A DNA stretch of 50,339 nt from a bacterium (GCA_021836725.1 JAKBHL010000005.1:1-50339); one strand, 5' to 3'. Positions 8,215 through 15,726 are shown, counted from the stretch's first letter. Program-made: numbers and translations. The notes: a model not told the origin generated them from the letters alone.

Positions 8215-8514
8215 ATGGGTGGCATCAACACATCATATTTGCAGGGTTACGCGAGCAGCGTCATCGGCATCATCAACGGCCTCTTCGTGCCGGTGCTCAT
8301 CTCCATCGCCTTCATTACGTTCCTTTGGGGCGTCTACAAGTACTTTATCGCCGGCGCGGCGAGCGATACCGAGCGCGAAGAGGGTCGGAAATTCATCCTC
8401 TGGGGCATCATCGGTTTCGTCGTCATCTTCTCCGTCTGGGGACTCGTCGGAATTGTCGGCAGCACGCTCGGCCTTTCGCCGGGCGGCGGTCCGCCTTCCT
8501 ACCCGACACTCTAA
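8215..8514 (+). CDS. VirB2/TrbC-like two-helix membrane protein, paralogue 3
   Basis: 99 aa. Helix 1 at about 22-46 (FVPVLISIAFITFLWGV), loop SDTEREEGRK, helix 2 at about 60-85 (FILWGIIGFVVIFSVWGLV), and a Gly/Pro tail. No signal peptide. It starts 11 nt downstream of paralogue 2. The loop and helix 2 are almost identical to paralogues 1 and 2, showing recent or constrained duplication. Confidence 0.72.
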   Translation: MGGINTSYLQGYASSVIGIINGLFVPVLISIAFITFLWGVYKYFIAGAASDTEREEGRKFILWGIIGFVVIFSVWGLVGIVGSTLGLSPGGGPPSYPTL

Positions 8515-8542
8515 TGCTATCCACACACATCGCCGCAGGATA

Positions 8543-8570
8543 TTGACCGGAGCCGCAGGAAAGTTACAAT
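8543..8570 (+). promoter_or_regulatory. sigma70-type promoter for paralogue 4
   Basis: TTGACC (8543-8548) and TACAAT (8565-8570) are separated by 16 bp. A start near 8577 would give a leader of about 20 nt before ATG 8597. It lies in the only sizeable gap of the array (82 bp). Confidence 0.6.
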
Positions 8571-8596
8571 TACCCCGTTATTCCTTTATCTATCCT

Positions 8597-8971
8597 ATGA
8601 AAAAAGCCCTTGCTTTCACCGCCCTCACGCTCTCCGTTTTCGCGCCACTCGTTTCTTTCGCCGCCATCAACAATGTTTCAGACGTCGGTTCGCTCATCAT
8701 CAATACGATCAATAACGTCGTCGTACCGGTTCTTTTCGCCATCGCATTCATCGTCTTCCTCTGGGGCGCGTTCAATGCTTTCATCCTCGGCGCCAATTCC
8801 GATGATGTGAAGGAGAAGGGCAAGAACCTCATGCTCTGGGGCCTTATCGGCTTCTTCGTGATGGTCTCGATCTGGGGCCTCGTGAACATCCTCACCGGCA
8901 CCATCAGCTTCGGCAACAACACAGGACCGACCGGCGGCACGCCGAAGGCGGGCGTCCAGATCGGCGGCTAA
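8597..8971 (+). CDS. VirB2/TrbC-like pilin-like protein, paralogue 4 (with signal peptide)
   Basis: 124 aa. Signal peptide about 1-23 (ends VSFAA). Helix 1 at about 38-62 (VVVPVLFAIAFIVFLWGA), loop NSDDVKEKGKN, helix 2 at about 75-98 (LMLWGLIGFFVMVSIWGLVN), and a Gly/Thr-rich tail. The frame continues upstream to 8219, but that region encodes paralogue 3 in another frame. The promoter at 8543 and the signal peptide set the start at 8597. The REEG loop motif is changed to KEKG here. Confidence 0.75.
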   Translation: MKKALAFTALTLSVFAPLVSFAAINNVSDVGSLIINTINNVVVPVLFAIAFIVFLWGAFNAFILGANSDDVKEKGKNLMLWGLIGFFVMVSIWGLVNILTGTISFGNNTGPTGGTPKAGVQIGG

Positions 8972-8983
8972 CCCTCCCGTTTC

Positions 8984-9244
8984 GTGAACGCATTCCTCGC
9001 GAGGGTCGTCACGCAGGTTATCAATCCGATTATCCTGCTTCTGGCCGCCGGCGCATTCGTGGTGTTCCTGTGGGGCGTGTTTGAGTTCATCGTACACGCA
9101 GGTGACGAGACGAAACGCAAAGAGGGCAGGAACGGTATCTTTTGGGGCCTCATCGGCCTGGTAATCATCTTCGGCGCATACGGCATCATTAATACGGTGC
9201 TCAATACGTTCAACCTGCCGCCGATCCAAAAAATCTCGCAATAA
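8984..9244 (+). CDS. VirB2/TrbC-like two-helix membrane protein, paralogue 5
   Basis: 86 aa with a GTG start 12 nt after the previous stop. Helix 1 at about 12-36 (VINPIILLLAAGAFVVFLWGV), loop GDETKRKEGRN, helix 2 at about 50-72 (IFWGLIGLVIIFGAYGIIN). Most diverged of the five. Last gene of the operon; a hairpin follows. Confidence 0.7.
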   Translation: MNAFLARVVTQVINPIILLLAAGAFVVFLWGVFEFIVHAGDETKRKEGRNGIFWGLIGLVIIFGAYGIINTVLNTFNLPPIQKISQ

Positions 9245-9279
9245 TAAATAATGGAAGACGGTGAGGAGGGGAAATAAAA

Positions 9280-9305
9280 AAGGCCGCACATTGCTGTGCG
9301 GCCTT
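9280..9305 (-). terminator. intrinsic terminator of the 9336-11004 minus operon
   Basis: AAGGCCGCAC and GTGCGGCCTT pair around a 6-nt loop. Read on the minus strand, the stem is followed by a U-tract (TTTTTTATTT). It may also slow plus-strand transcripts leaving the pilin-like operon. Confidence 0.8.
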
Positions 9306-9335
9306 CGCCCAAAGAACATCCGGAGTACGTCGAAA

Positions 9336-10091
9336 CTACTTTTCACCGGCTCGAGCATACGCGTAAGAGGCAAGCAGAGGAACATCGCTGTCATTGTGTG
9401 CGTACGATCCGACGATGTTTCCGTCAGAGCAAGGATCGCTCGGATCGCCGACGGTACCGATGTGCCCGTTTGCGTACACGCAACGGACGGTGAATCCGCT
9501 TCCGCCCCACACGACATGGCCTTGGTCAAGACCGCGCACAAGGACCGAATCGCCATGAGCAGGAACTTTTACCGTCGGCCATTTTGACTGATCAAGGTGC
9601 CATGCCCGTGGCAGGTTCGGCGTATCTCGCGGGAAGGGTCGGTTGAATCCTTCTCGTGAGGCGTGCAGGGCCGTTGTGATTCCGAGCCCGCTTGCGACCC
9701 ACATTCCTACCGGAAAACCGACGAAGAGCATGAACATCACTCTCGTCAGCGCCTTCTGGAGCGTCTTTTTCGTCGGCTCCTTCTTGACGGTGAGTTCGAT
9801 GACAAGCCACGCAATGGCCAAGAAGACGAGGAGTGGAAGCCAGTGATGCCAGCTCCAGCTCCCCACATCGCTCGGACGCGGGATCAGGGAAGTGTAAAAT
9901 CCCCAATAGGCCACGACTGCGAGAGAGACAACCACGACCAATCCGATAAAGAGCGGTCGAGTGAATATTCCCCGAAGCCCCGCAATTCGCGTCCCCACTC
10001 CTCCTGTCTTGATTTTGGGAGACGCGACAGCCAGGACTACGAACACCAAGGAAACTACCAGACCCGCAATCGCCCACGCGAAGTTATTCAT
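9336..10091 (-). CDS. hypothetical multi-pass membrane protein
   Basis: 251 aa with no recognised family. Four hydrophobic helices (about residues 5-22, 40-62, 75-95 and 112-132). A C-terminal soluble part (about 145-251) includes VPAHGDSVLVRGLDQGHVVWGGSG and two Cys (RCVYANG, DPCSDG). ATG 10091 is preceded by GAAGGAGA, a strong Shine-Dalgarno that lies inside the upstream SPFH gene, and the two genes overlap by 8 nt. They are therefore translationally coupled and the products probably work together. Shine-Dalgarno use is unlike most genes in the window. Confidence 0.7.
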   Translation of the reverse strand: MNNFAWAIAGLVVSLVFVVLAVASPKIKTGGVGTRIAGLRGIFTRPLFIGLVVVVSLAVVAYWGFYTSLIPRPSDVGSWSWHHWLPLLVFLAIAWLVIELTVKKEPTKKTLQKALTRVMFMLFVGFPVGMWVASGLGITTALHASREGFNRPFPRDTPNLPRAWHLDQSKWPTVKVPAHGDSVLVRGLDQGHVVWGGSGFTVRCVYANGHIGTVGDPSDPCSDGNIVGSYAHNDSDVPLLASYAYARAGEK

Positions 10092-11004
10092 GGCCGTCTC
10101 CTTCTTTTCCGTTTCCGCCCAAGTTGATGTTGCCAAGAATGCCCTTCAAACCTTCTCCGACGAGCACCATTTGCGGTTGTATCTTCGGGAGAGTGTCGAG
10201 ACTGCGCAGAGTCCTATACATCTCCCAAGCCTTGTCGAGGGAGGTATCAAGACCGGTCTGAACCGCCAAAATTGGCTTCCAGTAACCGACCGCCTCAGCT
10301 TCTAGTTCGGATGCCAGTTTTTCACCTTCGAGTTTTTTCAGTCGCAGATCTATCACCGATTGCGGCAATTCAATGTCCTCGATGACGAGGCGTCCTTTGT
10401 CACTTGGGACGTACGCTCCGATTTCCGCCAGTCCCGGTTCGACGATTTCCATCGTCTCCTCGGCGATGTTACCGCGTCCCTTGCTTGCCGCGTCAATGTC
10501 TAGTGCCTGCAGACGCGGACGCAGTGCGCCATCGACAAGAGCGTACACCCTATCTTCAGGTTTTTCGTACTTGTAAACCCACAGCTTGACCGCTTCGGTG
10601 AGCTTCTCCCAGTTTTCACTTCCCACGACCGCATCTTCGGGTTTACCGATCCGATACCAGAACTTCACCACGACCGGTGCTGAAGCACCATCCGCGAAGT
10701 CAATGTCCGTCTTACGTTCATCGGCGTACAGCTGGTACTCTTTCCCGCGCATATCGCTGATTCCTCTGCGAATTCGGTCGACACCGATGACTCGGACGTT
10801 CCATCCACGGAAATAAACGGTTTGATATTTGCCAAGCCGTTCGATGACCGCGTACTGCTGTTGCTCCAAGATGATCGTTCCCTGGAAAATGCAGAACCCG
10901 ATCCAAGCGAATGCAAGACCGAATCCCATTCCCCAGAGGCCAAGAGCATTGCAGACGACGATTGCTACGGCCGCAGGGCCGCCCCAGATGATTGTCCGCC
11001 ACAT
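10084..11004 (-). CDS. SPFH/Band 7 (stomatin-prohibitin) family membrane protein
   Basis: 306 aa. One N-terminal hydrophobic region (about 5-42). The SPFH core starts at LEQQQYAVIERLGKYQTVYFRGWNV (about 46-70) and is followed by the typical strand APVVVKFWYRIG. A helical region about 215-265 (IDLRLKKLEGEKLASELEAEAVG) matches the coiled-coil-forming part of the family, and the tail is Gly/Asn-rich. SPFH proteins form large rings that corral membrane proteins and lipids. ATG 11004 has a GAGGAG Shine-Dalgarno; the longer open frame to 11109 runs into tRNA-Leu. Operon with the membrane protein at 9336. Confidence 0.85.
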   Translation of the reverse strand: MWRTIIWGGPAAVAIVVCNALGLWGMGFGLAFAWIGFCIFQGTIILEQQQYAVIERLGKYQTVYFRGWNVRVIGVDRIRRGISDMRGKEYQLYADERKTDIDFADGASAPVVVKFWYRIGKPEDAVVGSENWEKLTEAVKLWVYKYEKPEDRVYALVDGALRPRLQALDIDAASKGRGNIAEETMEIVEPGLAEIGAYVPSDKGRLVIEDIELPQSVIDLRLKKLEGEKLASELEAEAVGYWKPILAVQTGLDTSLDKAWEMYRTLRSLDTLPKIQPQMVLVGEGLKGILGNINLGGNGKEGDGHE

Positions 11005-11082
11005 GATGTTTCTCCTCGTATTGAGCAGTGCAAAGGCCTGCTTTCCGCACTCCATGATACAGAAAACTGAAGAAAAGTCAAG

Positions 11083-11164
11083 TGCTGGGGGAGAGACTCG
11101 AACTCTCATCCCGTGAGGGGCCAGATCCTAAGTCTGGTGCGTCTACCAGTTTCGCCACCCCAGC
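11083..11164 (-). tRNA. tRNA-Leu (UAG)
   Basis: Cloverleaf with acceptor GCTGGGG/CCCCAGC, anticodon loop CTTAGGA (anticodon TAG), a long class II variable arm and T-loop TTCGAGT. The 3' CCA is not encoded (ACTT follows). Divergent from tRNA-Lys. Confidence 0.96.
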
Positions 11165-11239
11165 ATGTTGAAACAATACTATGGTCTGCTATATTTTTCC
11201 TAACGCGCCTATATCTTCGAAGACTCGATGTAGGCGGCC

Positions 11240-11262
11240 CGTTCGGAGCAACAATCCGAACG
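11240..11262. repeat. inverted repeat between divergent tRNAs
   Basis: CGTTCGGA and TCCGAACG flank a 7-nt loop in the 124-bp gap between tRNA-Leu(UAG) and tRNA-Lys(CUU). It may be part of a promoter region or a small transcript. Nothing else recognisable lies in the gap. Confidence 0.35.
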
Positions 11263-11288
11263 AGGGTGTTCGTTCCTTGTCCTCACTC

Positions 11289-11361
11289 GCGCCTATAGCT
11301 CAGTTGGTAGAGCAGCTCCCTCTTAAGGAGACGGTCCCTGGTTCGAGCCCAGGTAGGCGCA
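11289..11361 (+). tRNA. tRNA-Lys (CUU)
   Basis: Acceptor GCGCCTA/TAGGCGC, D-arm GCTCAGTTGGTAGAGC, anticodon loop CTCTTAA (anticodon CTT), T-loop TTCGAGC. The base following the discriminator reads CCG, so CCA is not encoded. Confidence 0.96.
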
Positions 11362-11466
11362 CCGAAACGTACCGCGCATAGAGAGTCCTGTTCAAGACAC
11401 AAACAAACTTGAATATCGTGCGTACTAATGAATGCCTGGCGCATTTATCCGTTTATCCACACACTT

Positions 11467-12123
11467 ATGGCATCACACGCACGAAAAATTATCGTTATCG
11501 GCGCCGCAGGGGTCGCGCTCGCGGCCGCGGGAGTACTGCCCTCCTACGTATTTGCGGCATCGGAGTCGCCGACGCATATCTCCTCGGCAATTCATCGCCG
11601 CTTGAGGTTCGAGCATTTTGGGACGGTATCGGCAGTGGCCGATTCTTCCATCACGCTCGCTACGAAAAAGGGTACGACCCTCACAGTTGACGTGCAGAAT
11701 GCGAAGATCATGAAAGCTGGCGCCACCGTTCCGCTCGCCACGGTAGCGGTCGGCGATCCGATTGCCGTCCTTGGCCCGGCGCACGGGACTACCATCGATG
11801 CGCGTACCGTGTTCGATAAGCCCACCGCTCGACTCGAGCACCGGCTTGAACGCCGATGGGAGCGTCATCACGGCGCTGTCATCGGCGGGACGATAGCGAC
11901 GATTTCTTCCGGGGAATTTACGCTCGTACCCAAAAGTCATCCCGGCCGCCCGGCTCGGCCGTCGGTCATGATCGATACGAATGCAACGACCGTCGTAACG
12001 CACGCAGGCCAGCCGGTGCCTTTTAGCGCGCTTGGAGTCAACTCCGAAGTGATCGTATCCGGCACGCGCGAAGCGAAGGGCACGCTCATCGCCAGCAAGA
12101 TCATCATCCGTAATCGCCAGTAA
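11467..12123 (+). CDS. secreted DUF5666-like beta-strand protein
   Basis: 218 aa. Signal peptide about 1-31 (ends LPSYVFAAS). The mature part is two OB-like strands-and-turns repeats: GTVSAVADSSITLATKKGTT (about 48) and GTIATISSGEFTLVP (about 140). These match the DUF5666 pattern of G-x-I-x-x-x-x-x-x-F-x-L. A basic LEHRLERRWERHH segment joins them. Function unknown; the family is found in exported proteins. The frame is open from ATG 11428, but the start at 11467 gives a standard signal peptide. It stands alone after tRNA-Lys. Confidence 0.65.
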   Translation: MASHARKIIVIGAAGVALAAAGVLPSYVFAASESPTHISSAIHRRLRFEHFGTVSAVADSSITLATKKGTTLTVDVQNAKIMKAGATVPLATVAVGDPIAVLGPAHGTTIDARTVFDKPTARLEHRLERRWERHHGAVIGGTIATISSGEFTLVPKSHPGRPARPSVMIDTNATTVVTHAGQPVPFSALGVNSEVIVSGTREAKGTLIASKIIIRNRQ

Positions 12124-12150
12124 TTCGCGATTCGATAATCGGTTTGCGGT

Positions 12151-13032
12151 TTAAGCGAGCACACCCTCATGTACGCGTGAGGGTGTGCTCGCTTCCGCCG
12201 CATATGTACTGGTGTACTGCGCGAACCGCGCTATCAGATCGCGCGTGAGGGGGCCGGGCGCTCCGGAACCGATGGCACGTCCGTCAACCGAGACGATGGG
12301 CACGATGTCCTTGAAGGATGATGTGATGAACGCTTCATCGGCGTCGAAAAACGCGGAAAGCGGCACCGCTTGCTCGAGCGTCCGATACGCTTCGTGTGCG
12401 CGTTCAAGCACGACTTTTCTCGTGATGCCCTTGAGCACGTCGACATCCGGCGTGATGACAGTACCGTTCTTCACCATGAAGACATTGCTCGTTGCGCACT
12501 CCAGCACCCGATCGCCGCTTGTGTAGAGGATCTCGATTGCGCCGGCGGCTTTCCGTTTTTCTTGGAGCATGACCGCCGTGATGTAGTGGATAGACTTCAC
12601 TTCCGGCATAAAGCGCTGGTACTCGTGCGTGATGAGGGAAGCGCCGCGCTCGTACAGTTCCGGAGGCAGGGAAGCGTGCGGCGCGGCGGTTATGAAAAAC
12701 GTCTCCCGTCCGGGTACGTGTTCAAGGCCGCCGAGAGCTTCTCCGCCGGTGAGAAGCATGCGAAGGCTCGCCCGTGTTCCGTCCGTGTTGCGCCCGATAA
12801 GCGTACGCATGGCGTTTCTCGCCTCGTCTTTCGTGCAGGGGATGACAAGCCCGAGCGTATTCGCAGACCTCTGGAACCGCTCCCAATGGTCATCGAAACG
12901 AAACGGTTCTCCGGAAAAAGAAGTGAGTCCTTCATAGATGCCGAATCCGCGCAAAATTCCGAGATCAAGTACGCCGACTTTCGCCTCGCCAAGCGGCAAG
13001 AGCGCACCATTGAGGTAACAGAGCGGAGTCAT
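12151..13032 (-). CDS. class IV aminotransferase (branched-chain aminotransferase / aminodeoxychorismate lyase fold)
   Basis: 293 aa of PLP fold type IV. The N-terminal strand CYLNGALLPLGEAKVGVLDLG is followed by GFGIYEGL. The PLP lysine lies in VKSIHYITAVMLQEKRKAAG. The segment EILYTSGDRVLECATSNVFMVKNG carries the glutamate that hydrogen-bonds the pyridine nitrogen, and DVLKGITRKVVLE binds phosphate. It could be IlvE-like, D-amino-acid transaminase-like or PabC-like; the sequence alone does not decide. ATG 13032 is preceded by the extended -10 TGGTATAGT with an 11-nt gap; the frame also opens at TTG 13044. The C-terminal codons are part of a 17-bp hairpin. Confidence 0.85.
   Translation of the reverse strand: MTPLCYLNGALLPLGEAKVGVLDLGILRGFGIYEGLTSFSGEPFRFDDHWERFQRSANTLGLVIPCTKDEARNAMRTLIGRNTDGTRASLRMLLTGGEALGGLEHVPGRETFFITAAPHASLPPELYERGASLITHEYQRFMPEVKSIHYITAVMLQEKRKAAGAIEILYTSGDRVLECATSNVFMVKNGTVITPDVDVLKGITRKVVLERAHEAYRTLEQAVPLSAFFDADEAFITSSFKDIVPIVSVDGRAIGSGAPGPLTRDLIARFAQYTSTYAAEASTPSRVHEGVLA
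12153..12194. terminator. 17-bp perfect hairpin overlapping a gene end
   Basis: AAGCGAGCACACCCTCA and its exact reverse complement are separated by 8 nt. The left end overlaps the stop region of the aminotransferase. It lies at a convergent junction with the gene ending at 12123, which suits a bidirectional terminator. Confidence 0.7.
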
Positions 13033-13043
13033 CGTTGCCAGCA

Positions 13044-13052
13044 ACTATACCA
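13044..13052 (-). promoter_or_regulatory. extended -10 box for the class IV aminotransferase
   Basis: On the minus strand TGGTATAGT (TATAGT at 13049-13044) ends 11 nt before ATG 13032. No Shine-Dalgarno is visible. Confidence 0.5.
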
Positions 13053-13121
13053 ATAATATCGGGGATAATGAACAGGGAGCGGCAGCCATTGCTGTGTGGG
13101 ATGATATAGTAGAGGAGCCTT

Positions 13122-13490
13122 ATGGAATCGAATACTGTCATCGAGACGGAGAATCCTAAAAATCCGTCCGTAATTCCCGATTGTCTCGCGAGCGCCGTGC
13201 GCCATGCGTCCGCAGACGATGACCGAGACGCCCGCCTGCGCGTCCACCTTGAAAGCGGCGATTATTTTTCATTCCTCGCCACGATCTTCGGCTTCGTCGA
13301 AGATATTTGCGTCGAACATGAGCGGAAAAGTTATGCCACAGCGCCGATGACTTCCGAGGCCTTGCAAAAGCTCCGCAGCGACCTCATCTATCTCCAGCAC
13401 CACTACCATATTTCAAAAAATAAAACGTCCGCGCCAGACGCATTGCTCGACAGGACCGCAGTGTGCAATCACACACTCCGACAAACGTAG
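13122..13490 (+). CDS. hypothetical protein
   Basis: 122 aa, soluble, no recognised family. The acidic N-terminus is followed by predicted helices (about 45-70, FSFLATIFGFVEDICVEHERK, and about 78-98, SEALQKLRSDLIYLQHHYHI). The latter is His/Leu-rich. Start at 13122 follows TGATATAGT (ends 11 nt upstream) and also a weak AGGAG. The TAG stop is part of structured repeat copy 2, which lies in the opposite orientation. Confidence 0.55.
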   Translation: MESNTVIETENPKNPSVIPDCLASAVRHASADDDRDARLRVHLESGDYFSFLATIFGFVEDICVEHERKSYATAPMTSEALQKLRSDLIYLQHHYHISKNKTSAPDALLDRTAVCNHTLRQT

Positions 13491-13644
13491 AACCCTTTTA
13501 GAACTCCCGCTTCCCCGCGAGGTGTGTGCGGCAGAAAGAGGCTTACGGAGCGCGACGGCGTAAGTTCGAGCCGCTTTTAGAGCAGAAAAAGACGGCGTAC
13601 TCCTTTCTGTCGCATACCCGAGCGGGGGGTTGAGATGGGTTCTA
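13488..13644 (-). repeat. dispersed structured repeat, copy 2 (minus orientation)
   Basis: Read on the minus strand it begins TAGAACCCATCTCAA and carries the conserved CAGAAAGGAGTACGCCGTC and CGCTCCGTAAGCCTCTTTC blocks. It ends with GGGTTCTA, the inverse of its start, so the element has short terminal inverted repeats. It fills the gap between the convergent 13122 gene and tRNA-Leu(UAA). The GGGTTCTA end overlaps the stop codon of the 13122 gene. Confidence 0.85.
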
Positions 13645-13653
13645 GAAAGAAAG

Positions 13654-13742
13654 TACCAAGGGTGAGACTCGAACTCACATGAAGGTTTTTAGGCCCTCTC
13701 AGGATTTTAAGTCCTGTGCGTCTACCATTCCGCCACCTTGGC
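13654..13742 (-). tRNA. tRNA-Leu (UAA)
   Basis: Acceptor GCCAAGG/CCTTGGT, anticodon loop CTTAAAA (anticodon TAA), long variable arm, T-loop TTCGAGT. CCA is not encoded. Probably co-transcribed with tRNA-Cys upstream; repeat copy 2 follows its 3' end. Confidence 0.96.
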
Positions 13743-13823
13743 GCACACCCTTAGTTCTACCACAACGGGATTCCCGCTGCGCAAGTTATGCTCGCGCGCG
13801 CCCGCTTCTTTGCAGTTCAGATA

Positions 13824-13898
13824 TGGAGGCCCGGGAGGGATTCGCACCCTCGCATAACGGTTTTGCAGACCGTCGCGTTGCTTCTTCGCCACCGGGCC
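13824..13898 (-). tRNA. tRNA-Cys (GCA), unusual D- and T-loops, CCA encoded
   Basis: Acceptor GGCCCGG/CCGGGCC, discriminator T73 as expected for Cys, and CCA is encoded, unlike the other tRNAs here. The anticodon loop CTGCAAA gives GCA. The D-loop AAGAAGCAA lacks the G18-G19 pair and the T-loop TGCGAAT has G at position 55 instead of U. Both partners of the usual D-loop/T-loop contact are thus missing. Downstream of rbfA on the same strand. Confidence 0.93.
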
Positions 13899-13912
13899 GT
13901 TCTCTGATGATA

Positions 13913-14260
13913 CTAATTTTTAGAGGATTCGCCCATAGGCGCGCCGTTTTGTTCGCGATTGTCGAGAAGAAAGTCGATGCGCGGGAGCGGGCGCACTCGC
14001 GCGTGCGATTTCAAATGATCCGAGAACGCCTTGCGTTGCCGCTCAAGGAATGCGAGCGCCGCGTGCGCTTTGTCCTCGGGAAAGACGCTCACGAAAACCA
14101 TGATGCGATCGCCGTGCGCGACGGACTCTGCGCGGATGACCGTGATGAGCGATTCGCTGCCGGCTTCGCGCGCGATGAACAGCGCCGCCTCCCGCGCAAC
14201 AATTTCGGCCGCACGGTCGCCATGCCGGTTCCCTCCGTTCTGATTTCCGGCAGCGCTCAT
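13913..14260 (-). CDS. rbfA: ribosome-binding factor A
   Basis: 115 aa, usual length. Single KH-like domain: N-terminal helix DRAAEIVAREAALFIARE, strands LITVIRAESVAHGDRIMVFVSVFP, helix AALAFLERQRKAFSDHLKS, then RVRPLPRIDFLLDN, the conserved RbfA C-terminal strand. It aids 30S maturation and 16S 5'-end processing. ATG overlaps the IF-2 stop (ATGA at 14257-14260), the classic infB-rbfA order. Confidence 0.9.
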   Translation of the reverse strand: MSAAGNQNGGNRHGDRAAEIVAREAALFIAREAGSESLITVIRAESVAHGDRIMVFVSVFPEDKAHAALAFLERQRKAFSDHLKSHARVRPLPRIDFLLDNREQNGAPMGESSKN

Positions 14261-15726
14261 GATTTTGCGGCGGAGAAAGCGACAAGTTCGTCGCCGGACG
14301 CCGCGTCCGTCCGCGTCTCGATCTCGGTACCGAAATCGCCATCGGTCTTTATCTCTTTCACGTCCGCTCGCGCTTGCTGGAGATTCGTGATGCTCCCGCG
14401 CGCGACTTCCTCGCCGTGCCGCAGTATCTTCACCCGATCACCGGTGGTGAAAGTACCGGATGCGTACCGAACGCCGAGCACCTGTTTCTTTGCGCCGGAG
14501 GAAAAAGTCCGGAGCACGATTCCGCGTCCGAGCTCCTTTTCAACGGCCGCTCTCGGTATGCGCGCCGCCAGAAGCTCGGATATCTTTTCCGAGAGTTCAT
14601 AGATGATGGGAAAAGAGAGTATGGCGACGGCATCGCGTTGCGCGAGTTCGCGGGCGATAGGGTCCGTCCCGACATTGAACGCGATAACGGTGGCGCCGGA
14701 CGCGTATGCCGTCTTGATATCGTTCTCGGAAATGGTGCCGACGCCCGAGGCGACGATGCGGATTGCGGCGCGTTCATCGGCGATTTTCGCCAGCTCATGA
14801 TTGATCGCATCAACCGACCCCGCGACATCCGCCTTTATGACAAGCGGAAGCGACGCAACGCCTTCGGCCGGGGCGCCCTGATGGTGCGGCGCGGCGAGTG
14901 CCTTTGCGTTTGCCGCCGCGAGCATCTCCGCTTCTTTCTTGCTTTTTACGGTGCTAAAGAGCGCTCCGGAGGGCGGCAGCTTATTGAAGCCGGAAACCCG
15001 CGCCGGTTCGGACGCTCCGGCGCGCGCCGTGCGCGCGCCGCGGAAGTCTTCGATGAAGCGTATGGGAGCATACGCGTCGCCCGCAACCACGAAACCCGGC
15101 GTCACGAGCGTGCCGTCTTTCACTATGAGCGTCGCCGATGCGCCGCGTTTCGGATCCTGCGTCGATTCGAGCACGAAACCGCTCGCGGGAAGCGACGGGT
15201 CAGCGGTGATTTCAGCGAGGTCGGCGGCGAGAAGGACGAGGTCGAGCAGCTCCGGCACCCCCGCGCCGGTTTTTGAAGATATGGGGGCATAGGCGACATC
15301 GCCGCCCAGCCCCTCAAGGAATATTTCATGCTCCAGAAGGGAGGTCTTCGCGCGTTCCACATCGGCGTTGTTCTTGTCGATTTTAGTTATCGCGATGATG
15401 AACGGGATTCCCGCTTCCTTGATCGCCGCGAGCGCATCAAGCGTCTGGGGCATCACGCCTTCGTCCGCCGCCACGACCAGGATAGCGATATCCGCGGCGG
15501 CCGCGCCGCGCGTGCGGAGCGCCTTGAAAGCTTCGTGTCCGGGCGTATCGAGGAAAGTGACGAAACGGCCGTTATGTTCGGCGATATAGGCGGCGACGTG
15601 CTGGGTGATGCCGCCCGCTTCGCCCGCGACGATATTCGCTTTCCGGATGTAATCAAGAAGCGACGACTTTCCATGGTCTATGTGGCCCATCACCGCGATG
15701 ACGGGCGGTCGTGGTACCCGCGCCAT
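14257..15726 (-). CDS. infB: translation initiation factor IF-2, minimal form
   Basis: 489 aa against about 700-900 in most bacteria. The protein begins directly at the GTPase domain: G1 GHIDHGKS (residues 14-21), G3 DTPGHE (about 59), G4 written ITKID (usual NKID). Domain II follows, then the linker helix, domain III (LPLVIKADVAGSVDAI) and the C-terminal fMet-tRNA-binding barrel (VLGVRYASGTFTTGDRVKILR). The whole N-terminal IF2N region is absent. IF-2 brings initiator tRNA to the P site and joins the subunits. A weak GGAG precedes the ATG. Confidence 0.95.
   Translation of the reverse strand: MARVPRPPVIAVMGHIDHGKSSLLDYIRKANIVAGEAGGITQHVAAYIAEHNGRFVTFLDTPGHEAFKALRTRGAAAADIAILVVAADEGVMPQTLDALAAIKEAGIPFIIAITKIDKNNADVERAKTSLLEHEIFLEGLGGDVAYAPISSKTGAGVPELLDLVLLAADLAEITADPSLPASGFVLESTQDPKRGASATLIVKDGTLVTPGFVVAGDAYAPIRFIEDFRGARTARAGASEPARVSGFNKLPPSGALFSTVKSKKEAEMLAAANAKALAAPHHQGAPAEGVASLPLVIKADVAGSVDAINHELAKIADERAAIRIVASGVGTISENDIKTAYASGATVIAFNVGTDPIARELAQRDAVAILSFPIIYELSEKISELLAARIPRAAVEKELGRGIVLRTFSSGAKKQVLGVRYASGTFTTGDRVKILRHGEEVARGSITNLQQARADVKEIKTDGDFGTEIETRTDAASGDELVAFSAAKS

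Noticed and set aside
11240-11262. Riboswitch or small RNA between the tRNAs
   Set aside because: Only one 8-bp hairpin is visible, without conserved motifs or a downstream gene to control.
13488-13644. CRISPR repeat or transposon remnant
   Set aside because: Copies are dispersed singly, with no spacers and no transposase or target duplication visible. A mobile palindrome remains possible, but the evidence is for conserved structure.
13824-13898. Selenocysteine tRNA because of odd loops
   Set aside because: The anticodon is GCA, the variable region is 5 nt, and acceptor and T-stems have ordinary lengths; discriminator U73 fits tRNA-Cys.
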